From positions 1-64,000 of the forward strand of contig JARLJA010000149.1 in the NCBI GenBank assembly GCA_031291445.1: a stretch of 64,000 nucleotides of DNA. The letters are read 5' to 3'. Within the stretch, counting starts at the first letter, position 1, and the number at the start of each line of letters is the position of its first letter. The stretch comes from Xanthobacteraceae bacterium (GTDB lineage: Bacteria > Pseudomonadota > Alphaproteobacteria > Rhizobiales > Xanthobacteraceae). The translations under genes and the position numbers were made by a program. Shown here one piece after another: positions 19,586 to 27,769 of the stretch. Under the pieces are notes generated by a model. That model saw nothing but the letters and a program-made list of their open reading frames with translations. It had not been told where the DNA came from and searched no databases.

Positions 19586-19956
19586 GGACATGCCACCCAT
19601 TGCAATTAAAAGGCGAATGTCCCAATCCTTGGAGGACGGCATCGCGCGGCTTGCTTGCATCGTTGCTGCGGGATCTCCACGGCGTAAGCAGGGTTCATCG
19701 CGGCCGTCGAGCGTGCCGTCGACCGCCGTTTGCAGCCAGCGAAGCCACGGCCGAAATCGCTCGTCACGGCCGCGCAGTAGCCTGTCTCGTTTGCCTTCAG
19801 CGGGCGAGGCATCGACAATGGGTAAGGTGTCGCCGTAACTTCGTAACTTCGTAACTTGCGGGCGATAGGATCAAAGACCATTGCGGCGCGTGATCCTCGT
19901 GCGTTGACTGTTTTCTCTCTCTCTCTCTCTCTCTCTCTGTCGTTTTGATCGCGTTC
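19586..19956. other. Gene-free scar with short tandem repeats
   Basis: No recognisable gene. It contains three 8-nt units GTAACTTC/G at 19835-19858 and a dinucleotide run of about 25 nt of TC at 19914-19938, immediately before the end of the downstream hydrolase gene (convergent side). ORFs here have no family features. Confidence 0.6.
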
Positions 19957-21027
19957 CTAGGGTCTTGGAGCCCCGAGAGCGGCCGCGAACCACTCTGCCG
20001 CCAGCGCATTGCGTGCGGCGGCGTGGTTGTAGATGGTGTGCTCGCCGTCAGGCCACGTCTCGATGCGCGACAGCGGATGGCGATTGCCGACGAGAAAACT
20101 CCGCTGTTCGCCGAGAGAGACCACCGGATCCGCGCCGCCTTCGAGCACCAGCGTGGCGCAGGCGAGCGGCGCGCGCTCGCCATCGAAAACAAGCGACGGC
20201 AGCACGTCTGCGAGTTCTGCCGCATCATCGACGCCGAACATCGCCGCGATCTGCTCCTGCACGGTGCGGAATGGCGGTATTTCGGGGCGTGCGGGCGAGC
20301 CGTTGATGCAGCATGCGGCGATCCGTCGATCGCGCGCGGCGGTGAGCGCGGCAAACAGCCCGCCGAAGCTGTTGCCCCAGATCCCGATTGGCCGGCCCGG
20401 CGTGAACTCCAGAATGTGATCGAGAAAGCGGCTGAAGCCGGCAGTGACGTCGGCATCGGCGAACACTCCTCCTTCGATGCGGCTGTTGCCCTGTCCGGGA
20501 CCGTCCACCAGCAGGCAATCGAGGCCGCGCCCGCACAGGGCTTCCGCCATCGAGCGGTAGGCGGTCGACCAGCCGCTCATGCCGCCGAATACGATCACCG
20601 TGCCGCAGGCCTCGCCGCTGGCATGAAAGTGCCAGCCGAACAGCTTGCCGTCGCGATGAGGCAGTTCGACGCCGGAAACCCGGAATTCGGACAGTGCGGC
20701 AAAGCGGCTGAAGCAGCGCGTCATCTCTCGGTAGAGCGCGCGCTTGCGATCGCCGTCGGCATTGAAGGCCATCTGGGCGAAGACCAGACACGCCGCGGCG
20801 GCGTGCCAGGCGTCGCGCGCACGGACCGGGTTTTCCTCCGCCCGGGCGCGAGTTTCCCCTTCGTGGCCGAGCTCCTCCAGTGCCGCGTCCCAGGGCGCGC
20901 CCGCGCGGACCTGCCGGTGGGCGCGCTCGGCGAGGTCGCGGGGCACGCCGTAGTCCACCATACGCGAGACGGGCATCGCGCGGCACAGGGCCTCGATCTG
21001 CTTGAACCGGTCTTCACATGGCTGCAT
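19957..21027 (-). CDS. Alpha/beta hydrolase with N-terminal helical domain (C-C hydrolase-like)
   Basis: This 356-residue cytoplasmic enzyme has an all-helical N-terminal part of about 125 residues and a hydrolase core. The nucleophile is Ser220 in IGIWGNSFGG, with VDGPGQGNS before it. Asp300 (LEGGADPVVS) and His330 (DGEHTIYNH) complete a triad, and Glu249 lies between. The layout resembles 2,6-dihydroxypseudooxynicotine hydrolase and FrsA-like proteins, some of which cleave C-C bonds next to an acylated polyphenol ring. Start ATG 21027 (MQPCEDRF) overlaps the upstream monooxygenase gene by 14 nt, so both should be expressed from the nod box promoter. The actual substrate is unknown. Confidence 0.82.
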   Translation of the reverse strand: MQPCEDRFKQIEALCRAMPVSRMVDYGVPRDLAERAHRQVRAGAPWDAALEELGHEGETRARAEENPVRARDAWHAAAACLVFAQMAFNADGDRKRALYREMTRCFSRFAALSEFRVSGVELPHRDGKLFGWHFHASGEACGTVIVFGGMSGWSTAYRSMAEALCGRGLDCLLVDGPGQGNSRIEGGVFADADVTAGFSRFLDHILEFTPGRPIGIWGNSFGGLFAALTAARDRRIAACCINGSPARPEIPPFRTVQEQIAAMFGVDDAAELADVLPSLVFDGERAPLACATLVLEGGADPVVSLGEQRSFLVGNRHPLSRIETWPDGEHTIYNHAAARNALAAEWFAAALGAPRP

Positions 21028-22624
21028 GTGCGAGGTCTCCCGTTGCTGCTCCGGCGGCCATCGCGGCCATGCGCCAGCCCAGCTTCTGGCGCAGCTCGTC
21101 GACGAGGCGCGGCAGGTCGGCCGGATTTTTGGCAAAGCCGAACAGGTTGGTGTCCGGGCGCGTCAGCATCGCGGTGACATGCTTGTCGGCAAGATAGGCC
21201 GCATAGACGCCCTCGAGGTCGATGATACGTTCCACGCCGGGGCCCGCATCGTCGGCCAGCGTGAACAGCCGGCAGCCGAGATCCCTCAAGAAGACGACCC
21301 GGGACGCATCGAGCACCACGGCAGGATTTCTCTCCGCGATCAGCGCGAAGCGATAGCCGACATGGTCGTCGAGCCTCGCCGTCGTACCGCCGACGCGCAC
21401 TTGCCCCTGCGGCGGCACAGAGCCGACGACCTTGCCGGCTTCACCGCGGCGTTCGTCCTGGATGAGACCGGCGCTCAACGGCGGAAATGGCGGCGGCGGC
21501 GGGATCAGGTTGAAGCGGAATGCCAGGTCGCGGATGAACGCCAAGGCGCGATTGTGGGTGTTCGAGACCTTGCCGAGCATCACCGCGGTCTTCATGACGC
21601 TCGCGACATGCGGACGCCGCTCCGCCTCATAGCTGTCGAGAATGTTCGGCGTCGCAGCGCCGCGCAGCACGAAGTCCAGCTTCCAGGCGATGTTGGCGGC
21701 GTCGCGGATGCCGGAACACGCTCCCTGGCCCAGAGAGGGAGGCATGGTGTGAGCAGCGTCGCCGCCGAGCAGGATTTCCCCCTTGCGCCAGCTCTGAGCC
21801 ATGCGGGATTCGAAGGTGTACACGACCTGGCGGATGATGCTGATATCGTCCGGTCCGACGTCGTGATAGTGCTTCAGGATCTTCCAGGCGGTTTCCGGCT
21901 TCTCCATCTCTGCCGTGGCCTCGTGCTTTAGCAGCGCGAACTCGAACCGCTGGCGGTTCTTGCCGATCGGCAGGAACATGTGGCTCCGCGCAGGGTCGCA
22001 GTACATCTTGGTCTCGTCGAAGCTCGACGCCATCGGCCGCTTGCGCTCGCCGTCGATGTTGAGCCAGCGCTCGTGGAAGCCGCTGTCGTCGCGCTCGATG
22101 CCGAGAGCGGAGCGGACGAAGCTGCGGGCGCCGTCGGCGCCGAAAACGTATCGCGCGCGCAGCGTCTCGCTGCGCTCGCCGGTTTTCACCGCGAGCTCGA
22201 CCGATCCCCCCGTGCTTTTCAGTCCGGTGAGCTCGGTGCCCTGGCGGACGCTGACGTTCGGCAGCGTGCGCACCCGGCGGTCGATGGCCGCCTCGATGTC
22301 AGGCTGGTGGATCGAGATGTGTGCCGGGAAGCCCATCGGAATGGTCGGAATCGCACCGGCGTCGATCAGGCGCTGGCCCTTCGCGTTGTAGAAGATGAAG
22401 GACGCGATCGGCGACGATTCGCGCAGCGCCTCGTCGATGTCGCAGACGAAGCTGAGGAGCCGCGCCGTTTCCCCGTCGATGTGGGTCAGCCGCGGCAGGC
22501 CGTACAGCGTCGGCCAGCGCTCGACGACCACGACACGGTGGCCGAGCTGGCCCAAGAGCGATGCGGCGGTGAGGCCGGTCGGCCCATAGCCGACGACGGC
22601 AACGTCGAAACCTGTTTGCGCCAC
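21014..22624 (-). CDS. FAD-dependent aromatic monooxygenase (MhpA-like)
   Basis: The 536-residue protein is a class A flavoprotein hydroxylase. The FAD-binding Rossmann start is [29 protein letters not shown], and the second FAD motif [31 protein letters not shown] closely follows 3-(3-hydroxyphenyl)propionate hydroxylase. The C-terminal part is thioredoxin-like, usual for this group. The start is GTG 22624, with GGGAGGA upstream; the 822-residue track ORF runs on antisense to the regulator gene. A nod box lies 46 nt upstream. It should hydroxylate a phenolic ring using NAD(P)H and O2; a flavonoid or its breakdown product is inferred from the regulator only. Confidence 0.88.
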   Translation of the reverse strand: MAQTGFDVAVVGYGPTGLTAASLLGQLGHRVVVVERWPTLYGLPRLTHIDGETARLLSFVCDIDEALRESSPIASFIFYNAKGQRLIDAGAIPTIPMGFPAHISIHQPDIEAAIDRRVRTLPNVSVRQGTELTGLKSTGGSVELAVKTGERSETLRARYVFGADGARSFVRSALGIERDDSGFHERWLNIDGERKRPMASSFDETKMYCDPARSHMFLPIGKNRQRFEFALLKHEATAEMEKPETAWKILKHYHDVGPDDISIIRQVVYTFESRMAQSWRKGEILLGGDAAHTMPPSLGQGACSGIRDAANIAWKLDFVLRGAATPNILDSYEAERRPHVASVMKTAVMLGKVSNTHNRALAFIRDLAFRFNLIPPPPPFPPLSAGLIQDERRGEAGKVVGSVPPQGQVRVGGTTARLDDHVGYRFALIAERNPAVVLDASRVVFLRDLGCRLFTLADDAGPGVERIIDLEGVYAAYLADKHVTAMLTRPDTNLFGFAKNPADLPRLVDELRQKLGWRMAAMAAGAATGDLAHAAM

Positions 22625-22670
22625 GAAAAGTCCTCCCTTGATTTTGGCGGCGAGTCTGTGGGATTGACTT

Positions 22671-22719
22671 GCATTAGTAAAATCGATTGTTTCTATGGGA
22701 GGCATCCACATCTCGGATG
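22671..22719 (-). promoter_or_regulatory. Nod box (NodD-type operator)
   Basis: Read on the minus strand, this 49-nt block matches the classical rhizobial nod box consensus at 36 of 41 informative positions. The core AAACAATCGATTTTAC is exact. Two AT-N10-GAT half sites (ATCC...GTGGAT and ATAG...TCGAT) have the canonical 22-nt offset. It points toward the FAD monooxygenase and ends 46 nt before its GTG. The far end is only 10 nt from the start codon of the NodD-like regulator, so binding would probably also limit that gene. Confidence 0.88.
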
Positions 22720-22729
22720 GATAGACCGC

Positions 22730-23656
22730 ATGCGCCTGAACGGCCTCGACCTGAACCTGCTGGTGGCGCTCGACGCTCTCATGACCGCGCGCAACCTCAC
22801 GGCGGCAGCGCGCAACATCAACCTCAGTCAGCCGGCGATGAGCGCGGCGGTGGGAAGGCTGCGAACCTATTTCAAGGACGACCTGTTCATCATGCGCGGG
22901 CGGGAACTGGTGCCGACGCCGCTTGCGGAATCGCTGGCCGCTCCGACGAGCGAGGCGCTGCTGCACATTCAGCTGACGATCGCGAGCCGGGAGGCGTTCG
23001 ATCCCGCCAAGTCCGACCGACGTTTCCGCGTCGTCGTGTCCGACTTCATGACCATCGTGTTCTTCCGCAGGGTCATCGAGCAGGTCGCGCGGGCGGCGCC
23101 CGGCGTCAGCTTCGAGCTGCTGCCGTTCGACGATCAGCCGGACGAGCCGCTGCGGCGCGGAGAGATCGATTTCCTGATCTTTCCCGAGATATTCATGCCG
23201 CCGGGCCATCCAAAGGCGAAGCTGTTCGACGAGACCATGGTCTGTGTTGGCTGCCGCTCGAACCGGCAGCTGACGGGCAAGCTGACGTTCGAGAAATACA
23301 TGTCGATGGGGCACGTGATGACCCAGTTCGGCAAGACACGAAAGCCCTCGATCGAGGAGTGGCTGCTGCTCGAGCACGGCATCAAACGGCGGATCGAGGT
23401 CGCCGTACAGAGCTTCAGCATGATCCCTCAGCTGCTGCTCGGGACCGTGCGTATTGCGACCATGCACCGGCGTCTGGCGCAATACTTCGCAAAGACGATG
23501 CCACTGCGGATCGTCAAGCTACCGGTGCCGCTTCCGGTATTTGCAGAGGCGATCCAGTGGCCGGCCCTTCATAACAGCGATCCGGCGAGCATTTGGCTAC
23601 GTGGTATCGTGTTGGCCGAAGCGAAGCGCATGCGAATTTCGCGCAGCTATTCGTAG
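22730..23656 (+). CDS. LysR-family regulator of the NodD type
   Basis: The 308-residue protein begins [53 protein letters not shown], which is the NodD helix-turn-helix region almost word for word. The similarity continues through [55 protein letters not shown] and [25 protein letters not shown]. NodD proteins bind flavonoids and activate from nod boxes. Start ATG 22730 follows GGATGGA. It is divergent from the monooxygenase with the nod box filling the gap. No nodABC genes occur in the window, so its role here is probably control of the catabolic genes; its true inducer is unknown. Confidence 0.9.
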   Translation: MRLNGLDLNLLVALDALMTARNLTAAARNINLSQPAMSAAVGRLRTYFKDDLFIMRGRELVPTPLAESLAAPTSEALLHIQLTIASREAFDPAKSDRRFRVVVSDFMTIVFFRRVIEQVARAAPGVSFELLPFDDQPDEPLRRGEIDFLIFPEIFMPPGHPKAKLFDETMVCVGCRSNRQLTGKLTFEKYMSMGHVMTQFGKTRKPSIEEWLLLEHGIKRRIEVAVQSFSMIPQLLLGTVRIATMHRRLAQYFAKTMPLRIVKLPVPLPVFAEAIQWPALHNSDPASIWLRGIVLAEAKRMRISRSYS

Positions 23657-24013
23657 CAGACAAGGTGTATCCCGCCGTATCCGACGACGTTTCGAATGAA
23701 CCGAGTCTGACACGAATTCTCGGTGTCGCCGGCGGCGGATGCACTCTACAAGGCCTGCCGGCGTTATGGATGCGGCTCTGGCGCCCCGACCGAGGCGGGG
23801 GATCGACGTTCGCGGAAGCGCGCAAGATGGTTTGCGGGTTTCGGTAGCTGCACTTGCCAAACACGCTTGTCCGAATGCGGGCAATGTCCTGTCAGGTCGA
23901 CCGTCAACCGGGGGCGCCGGCCGGGGAGGCTCTCTGGCGGTCCGGCGGTAGGTACGCTATGCACGCCAAGCGCCGCTCAATCCCGGGCGGCGCTTTCCAA
24001 CCCCGCCGGACGC
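23657..24013. other. 357-nt gap between the NodD-like and TetR genes
   Basis: The TetR frame stays open upstream to 23723, but that part reads as Arg/Gly-rich filler without family features. I see no other gene, hairpin or clear promoter here. Confidence 0.4.
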
Positions 24014-24688
24014 ATGCCACGCAAGCCCACATCGTCGACAGTCAAGAAGGTGCGCAAAGTCCGCGGCAAAGGCCGGCCATCGGTCGAAGGCGCCGTCGGC
24101 CGCCAGAAGCTGATCGACGCGACGCGGGAATTGCTGCGCACGATTCCGCCGGCGCGCCTGACCTCGAACGACATTGCCCGGGCTGCCGGCGGCGACCGGG
24201 CTCTGGTCCGCTACTATTTCGGCACGATGGCCAACCTGTTCTCCGTGGTCGCGAGCGAGCTCTCGGCGGGGCTGGTGTCGTCGCTTTCGACTGCCGCGAA
24301 GGTCGACAACAACGCCACCGACAAGCTTCGGCACCGGATCCAGGAATTCGTCCGCTACGAGCTGGAGAATCCGGCGCTGCATCCGCTCTATACCGAGCAG
24401 TTGCTGAGCGATCAGTCGGCCGCCGCACGCAAGCTCGTTCGTCGCATTGCCTCGGAAGGGCACCTGACGTTCGAGGCGATCATCAAGGAGGGGCGGCGGT
24501 CGGGCGAGTTCCGCAAGGATTTCGACATCCGGCTGCTGGACATCGCGATCGTCGGCCTGTGCGAATTCATCGTGGTCGGCCAGCCCATCCTCGAGGCGTG
24601 GCTATCGCCCGGCGAACGGGTCAGCGACCTGCTGACACACTACGCGGATTTCGTCGCGGACCTCGTCGTCAACGGCATCAGGTCGTAA
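24014..24688 (+). CDS. TetR/AcrR-family transcriptional regulator
   Basis: The 224-residue protein has a Lys/Arg-rich N-terminal tail and then a TetR DNA-binding domain: GRQKLIDATRELLRTIPPARLTSNDIARAAGGDRALVRYYFGTMANLF. The C-terminal ligand domain of about 150 residues is helical. Start ATG 24014 (MPRKPTSSTVKK) is chosen because homology-like sequence begins shortly after. It converges on the SDR gene, with the two coding ends overlapping by 11 nt. It probably controls the divergent SDR/ABC promoter region about 900 nt away, where a palindrome is found. Confidence 0.85.
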   Translation: MPRKPTSSTVKKVRKVRGKGRPSVEGAVGRQKLIDATRELLRTIPPARLTSNDIARAAGGDRALVRYYFGTMANLFSVVASELSAGLVSSLSTAAKVDNNATDKLRHRIQEFVRYELENPALHPLYTEQLLSDQSAAARKLVRRIASEGHLTFEAIIKEGRRSGEFRKDFDIRLLDIAIVGLCEFIVVGQPILEAWLSPGERVSDLLTHYADFVADLVVNGIRS

Positions 24689-25505
24689 AGCCTGGTCCGA
24701 GCAGCACACCGCCGTCGACGACGATCTGCGTTCCCGTGACATAGCTGCTTGCCGGCGAGGCCAGGAAGATGGCGGCGCCCTGAATCTCCTTCGTGGTCGC
24801 GAGCCGCCCGAGCGGGCTCAGATGCGCGAACGCGGCCTGCACCTCGGGCCTGTGCAGGTGGCCTCCGGCGATGTTGGTGATGAAGGGGCCGGGGGCGATC
24901 GCGTTGATCAGGATGTTGTAACCGGCAAGCTCGAGCGCGAGCTGCCGCACGAGATGAGCGGCGCCGGCCTTGGCCGGCATGTAGGGCGTGCTCACGATCG
25001 CTTCGGGCTTCAGTGCGGCGACCGACGTGGTGACGATGATGCGGCCGCTGCGACGCGGCTTCATCAGGCGCACGGCAGACTTGATCGTCGAGAACACCGA
25101 AGTGAGATCGGCAGCGATGATCCTGTCCCAGTGCTCGTCGCTGAGGGCGTCGATGGCGCCGGCCGGGCTGCGCCCGCCGTCCATGCCGATGAAGCCGGGG
25201 CCGGCATCGATGCCGGCGTTGGCGAAAACCACGTCGATCCGGCCTTGGGCTGCGGCAACCTCGTCGAACACCCGCACGATGGCCTGCCGATCGGTGACGT
25301 CGAGGATGCGACCCTCGACGCGCGCGCCGGCATCGCTCAGCCGCGTCGCTTCCCGCTCGAGCCGTGCGGCGTCGATGTCGGTCATGACGACGGTGGCGCC
25401 GTTCTCCGCCATGACTTCCGCATAGGCGAGGCCAATACCGCTCGCCGCTCCCGTGACGATGGTGACGGCACCGTCGACGGCAAACAGATCCGCGGTCCTC
25501 GCCAT
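24678..25505 (-). CDS. SDR family oxidoreductase
   Basis: This 275-residue short-chain dehydrogenase has VTIVTGAASGIGLAYAEVMAENGATVV, the VFANAGID motif, and the catalytic YMPAK (STPYMPAKAGAAHL) with an upstream Ser (VTTSVAALK). The tail GTQIVVDGGVLLGPG is typical. GGGAG precedes ATG 25505 (MARTADLF); the 30 extra residues in the track ORF are rejected. It is divergent from the ABC importer operon and overlaps the TetR gene tail. In this setting it probably oxidises or reduces an alcohol/ketone intermediate of the imported compound. Confidence 0.87.
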   Translation of the reverse strand: MARTADLFAVDGAVTIVTGAASGIGLAYAEVMAENGATVVMTDIDAARLEREATRLSDAGARVEGRILDVTDRQAIVRVFDEVAAAQGRIDVVFANAGIDAGPGFIGMDGGRSPAGAIDALSDEHWDRIIAADLTSVFSTIKSAVRLMKPRRSGRIIVTTSVAALKPEAIVSTPYMPAKAGAAHLVRQLALELAGYNILINAIAPGPFITNIAGGHLHRPEVQAAFAHLSPLGRLATTKEIQGAAIFLASPASSYVTGTQIVVDGGVLLGPGFTT

Positions 25506-25548
25506 GACGTTCGCGCTCCCTGAAAGCCGCGTGCTGCGGCTGCGAATG

Positions 25549-25598
25549 ATATTCTTTCTCAAATTCTCTTGACTGAGAATATATCGCCGCGCCATATT
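25549..25598. promoter_or_regulatory. Palindromic operator and sigma70-like promoter between SDR and ABC operon
   Basis: Nested inverted repeats occur at 25549-25582: outer arms ATATTCT/AGAATAT and inner arms TTCTCA-N12-TGAGAA. On the plus strand TTGACT (25569-25574) and CATATT (25593-25598) with 18 nt between them could be the promoter of the importer operon, its -35 lying inside the palindrome. That design suits repression by the nearby TetR protein. AT-rich sequence here contrasts with the GC-rich surroundings. Confidence 0.5.
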
Positions 25599-25661
25599 CG
25601 GTCAACAAACAAGCGGCTGGCGCGCGTTGCGCGCACGGCTTCGTTCATCGGGGAGGGAAAC

Positions 25662-26909
25662 ATGAGCTTTCGAAGTGGTGTATCCGCGTTTGCCGTTGCC
25701 GCGGCGGCAGTGGTCTTCAGCGGCGGCGCGCACGCCGCGCCGAATTGCGGCCTCGCCAATGGCAAGAAGGCCGACGGCGCGCCGATCCCGATCGGGGCCA
25801 TCGTCAGCGCGACCGGTCTCGACGACTTCAGTTCCTCGGCGAAGGCGGCATCGGCCTATTTCAAGTGCGTCAACGACAACGGCGGCATCAACGGACGGCC
25901 GGTCGAATACACGGTGCTGGACGATCAGTGGCGTCCGGACGTGTCGGCCCAGGCCGCCGCAAGCCTGATCAAGGACAAGAAGGTCGTGGCGCTGGTCGGC
26001 GACATGAGCATTCCCGGCTGCGGCGCCAACGCGGCGATCTACAAGGCGGAAGGCGTGGTCGACATCCCGGCCGTCGGCGTGGTCCGCGAATGCTTCAACA
26101 GTCCGAACATCGCTCCGATCAATGCCGGTCCGCGGCTGAGCGCCATTGGCATCTCGCGCTTTGCCGTCGAGAAGCTCAACGCCAAGAGCCTGGTCTGCCT
26201 GACGCCCAAGATTCCCGGCGCCGCGGAATGGATCTGCGGCGGCATGGAGGCGTGGGGCAAGCTCCGCAACGTCAAGGTCTCGACCGTCACGTTCGATCCG
26301 GCATCGCCCGACATGACGTCGATCATTCTGCAGGCCGCCGCCGGCAGCCCCGATGCTGTCGTCCTCACCTTCTCGAAGGGTACCGTAGTCGCGGCGCTGG
26401 TCGCCGCCGAGCAGCAGGGTCTCGACAAGAAGACCAAGTTCGTCGGGCTCGCGTCGTCCTATGCGCTCGACCTTCCGCAGGCGGTGAGTCCGTACTGGGA
26501 CGGCAAGTACCACGTCAATCTCGAGTTCGCCCCCCTCGACAGCGCCGGTGCCGACGCCCAGAACTGGCGATCGATCATGGACAAGTACGGCAGCGCCAAC
26601 GATCCGCGCGACAATTTCTCCGAGGCGGGTTACCTCGCGGCGAAGGCGACGACCCAGGCGCTTTTGTCGCTCGATCCCGGCAAGATCGATCGCGCCGCGG
26701 TGACGACTGCGCTCAAGTCGATCAAGGACTTCAAGAGCGACATCCTCTGCAAGCCCTGGTACTTCGGCGAGGGCGCCCGTCACAACGCCAACCACAGCGG
26801 GCTGACCGCCGAGGTTGCCGGCGACAAGTGGAAGATCATCGGAGAATGCGTCGACGCGGATGATCCCGAATTGACGGAGATCTTCGCGGCCGAGAAGGCC
26901 GCCAAGTGA
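25662..26909 (+). CDS. ABC transporter substrate-binding protein (branched-chain amino acid type)
   Basis: The 415-residue periplasmic binding protein of the Leu/Ile/Val-binding type has a signal peptide ending GGAHA (residue 25). The body shows PIPIGAIVSATGLDDFSSSAKAASAYFKCVNDNGGINGRPVEYTVLDDQWRPD and several cysteines that may form disulfides. Start ATG 25662 follows GGGGAGGGA. It is the first gene of a five-gene importer operon; the next gene overlaps its stop by 4 nt. Systems of this kind in soil alphaproteobacteria often import aromatic acids as well as amino acids, and the catabolic neighbours favour that here. Confidence 0.88.
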   Translation: MSFRSGVSAFAVAAAAVVFSGGAHAAPNCGLANGKKADGAPIPIGAIVSATGLDDFSSSAKAASAYFKCVNDNGGINGRPVEYTVLDDQWRPDVSAQAAASLIKDKKVVALVGDMSIPGCGANAAIYKAEGVVDIPAVGVVRECFNSPNIAPINAGPRLSAIGISRFAVEKLNAKSLVCLTPKIPGAAEWICGGMEAWGKLRNVKVSTVTFDPASPDMTSIILQAAAGSPDAVVLTFSKGTVVAALVAAEQQGLDKKTKFVGLASSYALDLPQAVSPYWDGKYHVNLEFAPLDSAGADAQNWRSIMDKYGSANDPRDNFSEAGYLAAKATTQALLSLDPGKIDRAAVTTALKSIKDFKSDILCKPWYFGEGARHNANHSGLTAEVAGDKWKIIGECVDADDPELTEIFAAEKAAK

Positions 26910-27769
26910 ACTTGCAGTTCCTCGTGTCCGGGCTCGGCCTCGGGAGCGTGTATGCGCTCTCCGGGGTCAGCCTCGTGGTGCTGTACCGCGCGTCGGGCAC
27001 GCTGAACTTCGCGATCGGGGCGCTCGGCGCGCTGGGCGCCCACTGCGCGTGGACGCTGCTCAGCCTGAAATATCCGGCTTTCCTCGCGATCGTGGCGTCG
27101 GTCGTCGTCGCCGCCGCGGGTTCGTTTCTCTACGGGCGCTTCGTCGCGCCGGCATTGAGCCATCGGGACAGGAGCGTCAGGGCGGTCAGCACGCTGGGCT
27201 TTGCGCTGGTCCTGCTCGGCGTCATGGGATTGGTCTGGGGCGAGACCATTCCGCGCCGGCTGACCTTGCCGACGGATGCGGCCTACGTCGAATTGCTGTC
27301 GGTGAGGGTCACTTACACGAGGATCGTGGCGCTGGGGCTGGCGCTGGCCACGGTGGGTGCGATCGCGCTGCTGCTGTTCGGGACACGGATCGGACTCGCG
27401 ATGCGCTCGCTGGCGAGCGATCGCGAACTCGGTGGCATCCTCGGCATCAACACGACACGGGTCGATTCGATTGCCTGGTTGATTTCGGGTGCCATCGCGG
27501 GAGCATCCGGCCTCCTGCTCGGCGATCTGGTGCGGCTGCAGCCGAGCTTCCTCACCTTCCTGGTCATTCCGGCGGTCGCGGCGGCGCTGCTCGGCGGACT
27601 GACGTCGCTGGGTGGAACCATCGTCGGCGGCTTGGTGATCGGCGTGGTGGAGGGGATGCTGACTTCGTTTCCCGAGCTCGCGAGCTATCGGAGCGCGGCG
27701 CCGTTCCTGATCGCGCTGCTGTTCGTGGCGGTGGCCGGCAGGAGCCATTCCCTGCGGACGTCGCAATGA
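26906..27769 (+). CDS. Branched-chain-type ABC permease (LivH-like)
   Basis: The 287-residue inner-membrane permease starts at GTG 26906, overlapping the binding-protein stop by 4 nt. It begins with an amphipathic/hydrophobic LQFLVSGLGLGSVYALSGVSLVVLYRASGTLNFAIGALGALGAH, the usual LivH signature (GxxYALxAxGLxLxY...NFAxGxxxxxGA). About eight membrane segments follow, with the EAA-like loop in LRLQPSFLTF...AALLGGLTSLGGTIVGGLVIGVVE. It pairs with the following LivM-like subunit. Confidence 0.88.
   Translation: MNLQFLVSGLGLGSVYALSGVSLVVLYRASGTLNFAIGALGALGAHCAWTLLSLKYPAFLAIVASVVVAAAGSFLYGRFVAPALSHRDRSVRAVSTLGFALVLLGVMGLVWGETIPRRLTLPTDAAYVELLSVRVTYTRIVALGLALATVGAIALLLFGTRIGLAMRSLASDRELGGILGINTTRVDSIAWLISGAIAGASGLLLGDLVRLQPSFLTFLVIPAVAAALLGGLTSLGGTIVGGLVIGVVEGMLTSFPELASYRSAAPFLIALLFVAVAGRSHSLRTSQ

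Noticed and set aside
19914-19938. TC run and 8-nt repeats considered as part of a CRISPR-like array
   Set aside because: Units are far too short, there are no spacers, and no cas genes exist in the window.
22625-23482. N-terminal extension of the minus-strand monooxygenase ORF (track 822 residues)
   Set aside because: It runs antisense through the NodD-like gene and the nod box; the GTG at 22624 has a good ribosome-binding site and gives the family start.
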